In this document: piece after piece, positions 8,001 to 15,497 of the stretch
Layout of the letters: each line of letters starts with the position of its first letter
How positions within the stretch are numbered: position 1 is the first letter of the stretch
The notes under the pieces: model-generated
Told to the model about the DNA's origin: nothing
Databases searched by the model: none
The model's input: only the letters and a program-made list of their open reading frames with translations
From: an uncultured Oxalobacteraceae bacterium
GTDB taxonomy: Bacteria; Pseudomonadota; Gammaproteobacteria; Burkholderiales; Burkholderiaceae
Direction: 5' to 3'
NCBI GenBank assembly: GCA_946479255.1
Contig: CAMLFK010000012.1
Span: 1 to 44,803, forward strand
DNA length: 44,803 nucleotides
Made by a program: the position numbers and the translations under genes

Positions 8001-10349
8001 GTGCTCACCTATAACGTCGATGGAGCACTCACGTCGGCAACGGGTTTTGACGGTAAGGTCACCACTTATTCCTATGACAAGGGCGGGCAGCTAACGGCAA
8101 GCGAATGTGCTGGCCAGCGCACGGAGCTGGTACGCGACTCGCGTGGCCTGCTGGTGGCCAAAATGAACGCCGATGGAATTGTGCGCTACGCCTATGACGA
8201 GCTGGGGCGCATGAACGCGGTCGCGGCGCCACAGGCAGAGCACCGTTTTGCCTACGACGCGGTGGGACAGTTGATCGAGGAACGCGCTGTTTATTTCCTT
8301 GTTGCTCCGCCGGTCGCACCGCCGGTGGACAGTAGTCGTGTTCCCGATGCTGGTTTCGTTCTGACGCATGCCTACGACGAGCTGGGAAACCGCATTCGTA
8401 CCACGCTCCCGAACGGGCGCCGAGTTGACACCCTGCGCTACGGGAGCGGGCATTGGCACGGGACCCTTTGGCAGGGTGAGGCCATTGTCGATGTCGAGCG
8501 CGACAGGTTGCATCGTGAGTGCAAGCGCTATTTGGGACGCGGTGGCGATGCGCAGCGGATGTCGGCTTCGCGCGCTTATGATCCGCAATCACGGTTGAGC
8601 GCGATGACGCTCACACGGCCGGCGCCAGGAGAAAATGCGCGCCCGCTGCGCGACAGGCGCTTTGGTTACGATGCGGTCGGCAATCTGCTTTCCATCGATG
8701 TCGCTGGCGATGCGTACGGGAACAATCTCGGCTCGTTTGTTTACACCTACGACCCGGTTGGTCAGTTGCTGTCAGCCACGCAGCCGGGTCTAACCGAACG
8801 CTTCGTTTTTGACCCAGCCGGCAACCTGCTCGATCAAGGAGTACAAACGGCTACGCGACAGCAAACGGTCGCACAGGCACCGTTGACTGCTAACGCCCAG
8901 CTCCCTGCGATCACCGCAAACTTGCTTACTGCGTACTGCGGCAACAGCTACACCTATGACGCGCAGGGCAATGTCGCTTCGAAGCGTTTTGTATCGCCGC
9001 ATCCCTCGCACTCAAGTTATAACCTGACGCTTGAATACGATGCTGAGAACAGGCTGACCCGAAGCGTGCGAACGGCTCACTTGTCGCGCAGCACTGCCGC
9101 ATACTTCTACGACGCGTTCAGTCGTCGGATCGCCAAGCGCGTCGTCGAGGAGCGTTGGCTGGGCACACAGCAGTACGAGCGCGACATCGCCGATCGCTTG
9201 AGCGAACTAACGACGTTGTTCATCTGGGATGGTGACGCGATGGTGCAAGAAGTGTCACCCACCAGTACGATTACATACCTGTATGAGCCGGACAGCTTTG
9301 TGCCGATGGCACGGATTGCCTCGGTAGGTGGGTACGGCCGCATCACAGCCCATTGGGATCGCACAACTGCCGATGGAGAAATGGCTGGTGCGGGGAAGGA
9401 GGACCGCGGCGCGCTTCATGCGGCCACTGGTGCTGGCAAACCCTTCCATCTATGGAAGGTCAAGCAATGGATGGCGAACAGCCCGATAAGCGCGGCGAAG
9501 CGGCATTTGCATGAAGCGGGAGACGTTTATGCAGAGGAGGCCCAATCGGCATATAGCCTGCGGCATTTGGACCCTGACGGCACTGCATCGAGCGATCGTG
9601 TCGATTTTTACAATTGCGACCAGCTTGGTACGCCACGCGAGGTGATCAATCAAAATGGCAACATCATTTGGGCTTCGCGCACTAGGGCATGGGGAGGCGC
9701 GGTAATTCACTTTACCGCTTCCAACGATCCGAGCACAAGAGTTCCATGCGTAGCCCAGCCACTTCGATTTCAAGGGCAGCATGAAGATTCGGAAACCGGA
9801 CTGTTTTACAATCGCCATCGCACTTACGACCCTGATAGTGCCCGCTATCTGACCCCAGATCCGATCGGACTACTCGGAGGCATAAACAGCTACACCTATG
9901 CTTCAAATCCGATCACGTGGATTGACCCACTGGGGTTGGCTAAATGTATGTTGACATTCTATCGAGGTGACTCGCGTGACGGGAAAGTCTTCAGAATGTC
10001 GAATGCGTCGACGCAGAAAGGTCTGCGATCCGCACATCAGGCCCTAAAGACAGGGAATCAAACAGAGTTGATGAAAGCGCATGCGGAGGACAGTGAGGGG
10101 AATGCCTCGCCATTCATTTCTGTAACAACCAATCCACAGGTGGCAGAATACTTTGCGACAAAGGCAGGAAAAACAAACGGCTTCGTCTATGAGTTTAAGA
10201 TTCCATGTGATCGAGTTGTGCAGAACAAATATAATGAGCTGACTGTATTCATTGGCGGAAAATATGTCAGTGAAGATGAGTGGTTGGTCAAAGGATCAAT
10301 TCGCCAATACGAAGTCGTTTCCAAAAGAAAGGTTTACGGTGATTTCTAA
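5070..10349 (+). CDS. PAAR-like (DUF4150)/Rhs polymorphic T6SS effector with ADP-ribosyltransferase-like tip
   Basis: A 1759-residue modular toxin. Residues about 10-110 look like the PAAR-like DUF4150 cap (SLTPDICKTP opening). A Gly/Ala-rich hydrophobic stretch at about 170-235 may be membrane-active and is followed by a Pro/Lys-rich linker. DUF6531 begins near 353, then many YD/Rhs repeats form the shell up to the core end motif (RYLTPDPIGLLGG, then DPLGL at 1619-1623). The variable tip, residues 1627-1759, shows a YRGD motif with Arg1632, a Ser1684-Val-Thr motif followed by a helix ending EYFA, and Glu1735-Asp-Glu1737. This Arg / Ser-x-Thr / Glu-x-Glu order is that of R-S-E type ADP-ribosyltransferases. 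Tip DNA is AT-rich (about 40-42% GC at 10141-10260), typical of swapped tips. Shell and T6SS role are secure; toxin chemistry is inferred. Confidence 0.9.
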   Translation: MSNETVTKSSRFYCVSLTPDICKTPVGASTPPLPYTIVGEFANAKNASPNVKSHSEPVVLHQRTTIPTVKGDAAGSAGGVKSGTVGKQVDTKSSSPHHRANNTGLVQVGREVWMNSRNTVGKIYERGGESARPLLAVLGKAIDDGAADARKSLRSAAQSYRDELSAPLHAAGERMVEAGGKVAVAGGATAGAGALVSATGVGVVAGAPMVAAGTALAGVGGVATGGGVLIESVATAGDHIAQYVLTGKMPKALDMAVASATSLAEGFVLSKLGPIGGWLKSRRLGGKGMNKVEPGKKPDVPANPPPKPPEKPPTAHADDGKSRGKKEPKSEPPSECCPKNKAPANKAVKGRKPVHFGTGQEVLHQTDFATGSTIPIDWTRCYRSGAETEDWGVLGARWSTAFTTSVSLTPQGCVYHDETGRALRLPPLAPGQSHDERKEGFILARDDADSFSLIWRDGSRDTFERGVDGYLPHGYDGVNPMLEAGAALRTERFVLTRSAARDGRGISVEMWPEALPGELLLRVTSDDGAVVEAMREEFCEPKNGAATASLDVQEGEPDPHGRPRIGRVEEVLDDGTRICHVRYSYAADPGAAPNPNTARGTGPGVPFPGRCYNLISQTNVLGDARSYAYRHHLLTACTGYTGFKQLVEWISLGALRARWASSELDDAALAEEYPITRDTSYQARGIASRAADGSEGPGMTLTYMDINTTRVSENGDVLEYTFDRNWLVTRVSRVTDGIAKQLGTREWDRNGMLLADSDGNGHSTRYTYDAAGNLTSSTDAGGHTARIAYDASNQPVSITDPMGHITRRNYDIEGRLTCVTDALGHTTSYRYDDKGQLVEQVDAKGGVKRLEYDKAGRLRTYTDCSGRATKYRYDERGRLAAVIDAEAAPGQQTRYSYDALDRVVTLTRPDNTSESYVYDADGNLLVHTDAMGHQTRYRYNGQGMLIERTDAIGQTLRYRYDTALRLVELFNAKDERYVLTYNVDGALTSATGFDGKVTTYSYDKGGQLTASECAGQRTELVRDSRGLLVAKMNADGIVRYAYDELGRMNAVAAPQAEHRFAYDAVGQLIEERAVYFLVAPPVAPPVDSSRVPDAGFVLTHAYDELGNRIRTTLPNGRRVDTLRYGSGHWHGTLWQGEAIVDVERDRLHRECKRYLGRGGDAQRMSASRAYDPQSRLSAMTLTRPAPGENARPLRDRRFGYDAVGNLLSIDVAGDAYGNNLGSFVYTYDPVGQLLSATQPGLTERFVFDPAGNLLDQGVQTATRQQTVAQAPLTANAQLPAITANLLTAYCGNSYTYDAQGNVASKRFVSPHPSHSSYNLTLEYDAENRLTRSVRTAHLSRSTAAYFYDAFSRRIAKRVVEERWLGTQQYERDIADRLSELTTLFIWDGDAMVQEVSPTSTITYLYEPDSFVPMARIASVGGYGRITAHWDRTTADGEMAGAGKEDRGALHAATGAGKPFHLWKVKQWMANSPISAAKRHLHEAGDVYAEEAQSAYSLRHLDPDGTASSDRVDFYNCDQLGTPREVINQNGNIIWASRTRAWGGAVIHFTASNDPSTRVPCVAQPLRFQGQHEDSETGLFYNRHRTYDPDSARYLTPDPIGLLGGINSYTYASNPITWIDPLGLAKCMLTFYRGDSRDGKVFRMSNASTQKGLRSAHQALKTGNQTELMKAHAEDSEGNASPFISVTTNPQVAEYFATKAGKTNGFVYEFKIPCDRVVQNKYNELTVFIGGKYVSEDEWLVKGSIRQYEVVSKRKVYGDF

Positions 10350-10656
10350 TAATCGGAAAGTATTGTTAACTGTTGGTTTAACGAAGAATGATCTTCCAGC
10401 AGTAATAAGTGGTTGGGATGCATATTCCGACTTTGCGTTGACTTTCGATCCGCGCGTTGAGCCCCTGACGGAAGAAGAAATTGCTCAAATTTGCGAGAGA
10501 GATCCTAAGCCAGTCCACACGGTGAAAGCCTTGCGGGCACGACTGTATAACTGGCAGCGAATATGGCATAACCAAAATTACGAAAGGCCCCCGGCAACTT
10601 TTTATCGAGAGGTGGAGGAGATTATTGCATGGCTTTCCAGCAAGTTACCTTCGTAG
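10339..10656 (+). CDS. Candidate immunity protein for the Rhs tip toxin
   Basis: A 105-residue cytoplasmic-looking protein without signal peptide or membrane segment. I chose the GTG at 10339 because AGAAAGG stands about seven bases upstream and because it overlaps the end of the Rhs gene by 11 bases; the frame stays open further upstream, but only inside the toxin coding region. Immediate overlap with a polymorphic toxin gene and matching low GC are the hallmarks of a cognate immunity gene. The sequence has an acidic segment (EEEIAQICERD), an Arg-rich helix with two Trp residues, and a C-terminal EEIIAWLSSKL helix. I recognise no named family. Function is inferred from position only. Confidence 0.65.
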   Translation: MISNNRKVLLTVGLTKNDLPAVISGWDAYSDFALTFDPRVEPLTEEEIAQICERDPKPVHTVKALRARLYNWQRIWHNQNYERPPATFYREVEEIIAWLSSKLPS

Positions 10657-10775
10657 CTTCAAATTTTCATACACGGCGCCATTGATGGAAAAGTCCGAGG
10701 GAAAATCCAGTATAGTCCGGCTGCACGTCCCATGCGCACGAAATTACATGTTTTTTTGTAAATAAGGATACTTGT

Positions 10776-10898
10776 ATGGCTGTGGGCGTGACTAGGAAGA
10801 ATTCACACCTTGGTAGTGGCGGCGGAGTCCAACATTTTATCGAAAACATTGACAAGAAGAATCTTACCGATAGTGGTGATATGATTAACCTGAAGTAG
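10776..10898 (+). CDS. Small 40-residue ORF of unknown function
   Basis: The ATG at 10776 has AAGGA seven to eleven bases upstream, and the ORF ends seven bases before the next gene, with which it is probably co-transcribed. The product is polar, Gly- and Lys-rich (a GSGGG turn near residues 13-17) with no hydrophobic segment. It might be a genuine small protein or the relic of a displaced Rhs tip; the coding signal is too short to tell. The 119 bases between the previous gene and this ORF are AT-rich and contain short open segments but no recognisable gene. Confidence 0.35.
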   Translation: MAVGVTRKNSHLGSGGGVQHFIENIDKKNLTDSGDMINLK

Positions 10899-10905
10899 GC
10901 TCGAT

Positions 10906-11334
10906 ATGAACCTCAATTTTGATTTTCTTAAAGGCAGTATTTATGTTGATGGACTCAAGTTGGAACTGGATGACGGGGGAATTCCCAGTCAGCCACTGGG
11001 TAGAGTAGCACTAGAACCAGAGGAGTTCCCAGAAAATGTTCGTCAATGGGGGTTTTCGGAGAAAGCTTACGTTGCCGGCCACGCCGGATCTCTTGTGTTG
11101 CGGACCTTAGCAAATAAACTTGTCGCAGCCTGCGTCCAATTTGAAGAAATTAATTTCTTCAATCGGAGCATTCTTGAATCCAAGATAATCAAGCGCTTCG
11201 AGGAGGAATACAAAATCTCGGTTTCTGGTAGTAGAGGGGTGATTGGCGAAATCGGCACCTTTGCTTGGGGTAACGCATATTTTTCGTACGATCCCAGGCA
11301 GGGGGATCTAAACCTTTGTTTAAATTATCATTGA
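10906..11334 (+). CDS. Hypothetical protein, possible orphan immunity protein
   Basis: The 142-residue product is acidic and soluble, with no signal peptide. It opens with a beta-rich segment (FDFLKGSIYVDGLKLEL), has a central helix rich in Ala/Leu, and ends with an aromatic beta hairpin. Low GC and location just behind the toxin-immunity pair suggest a second, orphan immunity gene left from an earlier Rhs tip. I do not recognise the family. It starts seven bases after the 40-residue ORF, so the two are likely one unit. The 154 bases after it hold no gene that I can see. Confidence 0.6.
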   Translation: MNLNFDFLKGSIYVDGLKLELDDGGIPSQPLGRVALEPEEFPENVRQWGFSEKAYVAGHAGSLVLRTLANKLVAACVQFEEINFFNRSILESKIIKRFEEEYKISVSGSRGVIGEIGTFAWGNAYFSYDPRQGDLNLCLNYH

Positions 11335-11488
11335 GCGGCGTCGCTTGCGCACGAGTAAGCTTAAGCGTGAAAGTAGATACGGAACTATTTGAGGTCGGTA
11401 GAGGCATGTGACCGTTCCGCAAAGCTTAGTCCGGGCAAGGTGCTAAAAATTTGATGGTGCCGTTGTAGCTCAGAACTGGAAAGTGACA

Positions 11489-11917
11489 ATGAAGCAAGAA
11501 CAAGCTTGGCGAAATAATAGTAGCGGCAGCATTCTGCAGTATGATTTCGCGCCGCCCCCACATTGGACTAGTGATCGCATAGTAGCAGAACAAACGAAAC
11601 TTGCCACGCAAATTGATGCCGCGGACGGCACAATCAGGCGGACGGAGCCTGGATGGCTACGCTTAGCAAAGGAACTTCCCGAACAGCTTCGGGGCGCGCT
11701 GGTTGAAGAACTGCTTGCTGGTAACCATCTGTCTGGTATCGGACGCACCGGCTGGCCGAACGAAGGGAGTATCGTAGTAAAGTTGCGCGAACGCTTTTCG
11801 ACGGCACGGCATTCACGCCGTCCTGATGTGGTGTGGAGGACGCTAGATGATCCGCATTACTGCCGCGAGGAATTGAGTCAGACGGTTGACTCAGTTGAGT
11901 TCCTGATCATCACATAG
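11489..11917 (+). CDS. Hypothetical protein of unknown function
   Basis: A 142-residue reading frame with ATG at 11489 preceded by GGAAAG; a GTG at 11483 in the same frame is the alternative. The product is soluble, with helical charged segments (RLAKELPEQLRGALVEELLAG) and a His/Tyr/Cys-containing end. The central GWPNEGSIVVKLRERF segment suggests a compact folded domain. I do not recognise it. It lies between the Rhs accessory genes and a transposase scrap, so it may be mobile cargo or another accessory of the polymorphic toxin locus. Confidence 0.45.
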   Translation: MKQEQAWRNNSSGSILQYDFAPPPHWTSDRIVAEQTKLATQIDAADGTIRRTEPGWLRLAKELPEQLRGALVEELLAGNHLSGIGRTGWPNEGSIVVKLRERFSTARHSRRPDVVWRTLDDPHYCREELSQTVDSVEFLIIT

Positions 11918-11926
11918 CGCCGCGGG

Positions 11927-12064
11927 ATGCCGCCGCAAAACAGACTGGTGTCGGAGTTGGCCCGCGAGAGCGGGATCACAGAACAGACCCTTTATACTTG
12001 GCGTCGTCAACTTCGTAATCAAGGAATACCGGTGCCAGGCAGTGGGAAGCTGCAGCGCGGTTGA
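11927..12064 (+). pseudogene. Transposase OrfA remnant (helix-turn-helix part)
   Basis: The 45 codons from 11927 read as the N-terminal helix-turn-helix of an IS3-like or related transposase subunit: ELARESGITEQTLYTWRRQL followed by a Gly-x-Pro-Val-Pro-Gly turn. Full-length subunits are around 90 residues or more, and no second ORF follows, so this is a scrap of an insertion sequence cut off where the helicase gene begins. No terminal inverted repeats were found. It marks past rearrangement between the T6SS accessory genes and the helicase. Confidence 0.65.
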
Positions 12065-12128
12065 TGCTTCGACTGAAGACGGATCGGCTACGATACAATG
12101 TCGCCTCCTTGTTCCGCCCTTTGTTCGC

Positions 12129-15002
12129 ATGCGCATCCTCGAATATGCCGGCCTTGACACCTCAAGCGCCGGCCCGGCCTATACCCGTGTCGTCCAAGCA
12201 ATCGCCGCCGGTAATTTCCGTGCGGCACAGGTCAAGAAACTCAGCAATCAATCGCATGGCAAGTTCTATCGTGCCCGTCTGAGCGACGCCGACCGCCTGC
12301 TGTTCACCCTTGTGCGACAGGGCAACGAGGTGTGCGCGTTGATTCTCGAAATCATTGCCAATCATGCTTATGAGCGATCGCGCTTTCTTCGCGGCGCAAG
12401 CGTCGACGAGGGCCGCATACCCGACGCCGAACTCAACGAAGCCATCGACGAAGCGCAAGCGCTGCGTTACTTGCATCCGAGCCGCCCGCAAATTCACCTG
12501 CTCGACAAGCCCATCTCTTTCGACGACGCGCAACAGGCCATTTTCGCCGAGGCGCCTCCGCTGGTCCTGATCGGCAGCGCGGGCAGCGGCAAGACCGCCC
12601 TGACGCTCGAGAAACTCAAGCTGGCCCGCGGCGACGCCCTCTATGTCACGCACTCCGCCTTCCTCGCCCAGAATGCCCGCGACCTCTATTTCGCCAATGG
12701 CTACGAGCCGCTCGATCAGGACGTGCAATTCCTGTCGCTGCGCGAATTCATCGAATCGATCCATGTCCCGACTGGTCGAGAGGCACAATGGCGCGACTTC
12801 GCAGCCTGGTTCGCGCGCATGCGCCAGCAGTTCAAAGGGCTCGATCCCCATCAGTGTTTCGAAGAAATCCGGGGCGTGCTCGGCGCGAACCCAGGCGGCG
12901 TGCTGAACCGGCAAGCCTATCGCGCGCTCGGCGTGCGCCAGTCAATCTTCGATACCGAACAGCGCGACCTCGTGTATGACCTGTTCGAAAAATATCGCGC
13001 CTGGCTGGACGAAGCCGGGCTGTACGACCTGAACCTGCTCGCCCATACCTGGTTCGATCGGGTCACGCCGCGCTTCGACTTCATTGTCATCGACGAGGTC
13101 CAGGATCTCACGCTGGCGCAACTGGCGCTCGTGCTGCGCAGCTTGCGCAAAGCCGGCAATTTTCTTCTGTGCGGCGACTCGAACCAAATCGTTCATCCGA
13201 ACTTCTTTTCGTGGTCCCAGATCAAGCAACTGTTCTGGCACGACCCGGCCCTGGCCGAGCAGCAGCAACTGCGCACACTGACGACCAATTTCCGCAACGG
13301 CCAACGTATCACCGAAGTCGCCAACCGACTGCTCAAGATCAAGCACAGCCGCTTCGGTTCCATCGACCGCGAAAGCAACTATCTGGTGGACGCCATTGGC
13401 GGCGCAAGCGGCCAGGTGCGCTTGCTGGCCGACCGCGAAGCGGCCAAGCGCGACCTCGACCGTCAAACCGGCCAGTCGACCCGCTTCGCGGTGCTGGTCA
13501 TGCGCGACGAAGACAAGCAGGAAGCGCGCAAGTATTTCAAGACCCCGCTGCTATTTTCTATCCACGAGGCCAAAGGTTTGGAATACGAGAATATCGTCCT
13601 GTTCCGCTTCGTGTCCGACCATCGGTCCGAATTTTCCGAGGTGGCCGACGGCGTCAGCGCTGACGAACTCACAGCGTCTTCCTTGGCCTACCGGCGCGCC
13701 CGCGACAAACACGACAAGTCCCTGGAGATTTACAAGTTCTATGTCAACTCCCTGTACGTTGCCCTGACCCGCGCCGTCGTCAACCTCTATTGGATCGAAT
13801 CGGACATTGGCCACCCTGTCCTTGAATTGCTCGACGTGCACGCCGACGAGGCGCCGGTGCAAGTGCAGGCGCATCAGTCTTCGCGCGAGGAATGGCAGCA
13901 AGAAGCACGCAAACTTGAGCTTCAAGGAAAGCAAGAACAGGCCGATGCGATCCGCCAGCAGATCCTCAAACATCGTCCCGTTCCATGGCCGGTGTTCGAT
14001 GAAACCCGCACCCGCGAACTGCTCGTGCGGACCTTTCGAGAACGGCAGCCCGGCGGAAAAATGCGCCAGCAACTGCTCGAAGTCGCGACCTGCCACGATC
14101 TACCCGAGCTTGCCGCGGCCTTGTCCGGCGTTCCCAGTTACGAAGTCCTGGACCAATTCGAGGCCCAGCGCATGAGCCTGGGCCGCAAGAGCTTTCTCAA
14201 CTACGGCGCGCGCAATTTCAAGGACATCCTGCGGCAGTGCGATCAGCACGGCGTCGATATGCGCCTACCGATGAACCAGACCCCCCTGATGGCGGCAGCA
14301 TCGGCGGGCAATGTCGCGCTGGCCGAAGCCCTGCTTGAGCGCGGCGCCGACACGACGGCAAGCGACCATTTTGGCCTGACCGCCCTGCACTGGGCTCTGC
14401 GCACGGCATTTGACGATCCCGCTTTCGCGCGCGGCCCGCTCGCAGCATTGTACGAACTGCTGGCCCCATCGTCGGTCGACTTGAACACTGGCGAGCGCCT
14501 GGTTCGTGTGGACCGGCATGTGTCCGAGTACCTGCTGCTGCAGACACTTTGGGTCTTGACCGGACGAAGCTTTACGAACATGCATCAACGTGGATGGGGT
14601 GTGTTCGATAGCGGGGCGGTGCAGGGCGCATGGGATAATCTGCCGTCGACTGTCCTGCGTCCCGAGCGCAACAAGCGGCAATACATTTCCAGCCTGCTCT
14701 CGCGCAACGAAGTGGGCAGCAAGTACGCCTACAACCGTCACCTGTTCCGGCGTCACGCCCATGGCTGGTACCAGTTCAATCCGCGCCTGGCGATCCGGCA
14801 CCGGACTGGCGATGCTGAACAGTGGGTGCCGCTGTATCGGCACTTGAACCTCGCGTTCATTAAGGAATTCTCGTTCCTCCATGTCTGGCCCCTGCTCGAT
14901 GAGGCCATGCGGCAAGCCGGCTTGCCTCCGGCCGGAGTTCCCGTTTGGGCCGAGCACGCGCTGGCGCAAGATCCGAGCGGCCGCAGTCTCTGGATTCGCT
15001 GA
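12129..15002 (+). CDS. RelE-like/UvrD-type superfamily 1 helicase with ankyrin-like C-terminus
   Basis: This 957-residue protein combines three parts. Residues about 1-95 look like a RelE/ParE-type fold (KKLSNQSHGKFYRARL, then ILEIIANHAYERSRFLRG). Residues about 140-600 are a UvrD/Rep-type helicase: Walker A GSAGSGKT with Lys155, Walker B FIVIDEVQDL with Asp322-Glu323, a GDSNQ motif III, a TNFRN motif, HEAKGLEYENIVLF, and the final LYVALTRA motif. Residues about 710-780 contain ankyrin-like repeats (TPLMAAASAGNVALAEALL, then LTALHWAL). The start at 12129 is the first ATG before the RelE-like homology, although no clear ribosome site precedes it. It is a stand-alone gene; a role in DNA repair or anti-phage defence is possible but not shown. 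Confidence 0.88.
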   Translation: MRILEYAGLDTSSAGPAYTRVVQAIAAGNFRAAQVKKLSNQSHGKFYRARLSDADRLLFTLVRQGNEVCALILEIIANHAYERSRFLRGASVDEGRIPDAELNEAIDEAQALRYLHPSRPQIHLLDKPISFDDAQQAIFAEAPPLVLIGSAGSGKTALTLEKLKLARGDALYVTHSAFLAQNARDLYFANGYEPLDQDVQFLSLREFIESIHVPTGREAQWRDFAAWFARMRQQFKGLDPHQCFEEIRGVLGANPGGVLNRQAYRALGVRQSIFDTEQRDLVYDLFEKYRAWLDEAGLYDLNLLAHTWFDRVTPRFDFIVIDEVQDLTLAQLALVLRSLRKAGNFLLCGDSNQIVHPNFFSWSQIKQLFWHDPALAEQQQLRTLTTNFRNGQRITEVANRLLKIKHSRFGSIDRESNYLVDAIGGASGQVRLLADREAAKRDLDRQTGQSTRFAVLVMRDEDKQEARKYFKTPLLFSIHEAKGLEYENIVLFRFVSDHRSEFSEVADGVSADELTASSLAYRRARDKHDKSLEIYKFYVNSLYVALTRAVVNLYWIESDIGHPVLELLDVHADEAPVQVQAHQSSREEWQQEARKLELQGKQEQADAIRQQILKHRPVPWPVFDETRTRELLVRTFRERQPGGKMRQQLLEVATCHDLPELAAALSGVPSYEVLDQFEAQRMSLGRKSFLNYGARNFKDILRQCDQHGVDMRLPMNQTPLMAAASAGNVALAEALLERGADTTASDHFGLTALHWALRTAFDDPAFARGPLAALYELLAPSSVDLNTGERLVRVDRHVSEYLLLQTLWVLTGRSFTNMHQRGWGVFDSGAVQGAWDNLPSTVLRPERNKRQYISSLLSRNEVGSKYAYNRHLFRRHAHGWYQFNPRLAIRHRTGDAEQWVPLYRHLNLAFIKEFSFLHVWPLLDEAMRQAGLPPAGVPVWAEHALAQDPSGRSLWIR

Positions 15003-15085
15003 ACGGCTACACTACCCGACCGGCGATCGCCAATCCCCACGTGAGCGTCAGATGTTGATAACATCTCCGCAGCGAATCGCATGGC

Positions 15086-15105
15086 TTGGCTTGGCTTGGC
15101 TTGGC
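15086..15105. repeat. Tandem TTGGC repeat
   Basis: Four perfect copies of TTGGC in a row follow an ATGGC. This is a short simple repeat of the kind prone to slippage, in apparently non-coding DNA. Confidence 0.85.
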
Positions 15106-15155
15106 AGGAGCAATGCTGACGTGGTGTGACGCCAGCTGCCTTCCCACCACCAAAA

Positions 15156-15461
15156 ATGTCTAAGCAAAAACGCCAACCCAAGCGTCAACTGCGCCTATAC
15201 ACTGGTGAGCATGCTCGTCGAATGGTACGAGAACACCGTGGATATCCTGGTCGGCCACCGCAAAACATGGCGCAGGCAACATCGGGCGCGGCGCATTTCC
15301 TCGATATCGACGGGAACGAGCACATGAGCCTGGCTTACTTTGGTAGCGGCATCCCGCACCGTATAATGGAGGTGGTGGTCAGCTTGCCGGCACATGCCGT
15401 GCAATACCGACAGCGGCTTGCGTCCGTCCAGCGCTGCCGCGAACATATTTCGGACGAGTAA
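15156..15461 (+). CDS. Doubtful hypothetical protein
   Basis: An open frame of 101 codons from ATG 15156 (a GTG at 15126 is also in frame). The start is very basic (SKQKRQPKRQLRLY), and a later FLDIDGNEHMSLAYFGSG segment vaguely recalls the opening of class III aminotransferases, but the match is too short to name. Codon use is not typical of the neighbours. It may be a decayed gene fragment or chance. Confidence 0.25.
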   Translation: MSKQKRQPKRQLRLYTGEHARRMVREHRGYPGRPPQNMAQATSGAAHFLDIDGNEHMSLAYFGSGIPHRIMEVVVSLPAHAVQYRQRLASVQRCREHISDE

Positions 15462-15464
15462 ACC

Positions 15465-15476
15465 GGGGACGTCCCC
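15465..15476. promoter_or_regulatory. Perfect 12-base palindrome upstream of the solute-binding protein gene
   Basis: GGGGACGTCCCC is self-complementary and lies 21 bases before the ATG of the solute-binding protein. It could be an operator or part of a dispersed repeat. Confidence 0.35.
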
Positions 15477-15497
15477 ATATCCGAATTCATCCATAAC

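Larger units (their letters stand above)
15003..15497. other. 495-base stretch without a confident gene
   Basis: The stretch between the helicase and the solute-binding protein holds four tandem TTGGC copies, one weak open frame (15156-15461) and a GGGGACGTCCCC palindrome. Codon third-position GC of the open frame is lower than in neighbouring genes. It looks like eroded DNA. Confidence 0.6.
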
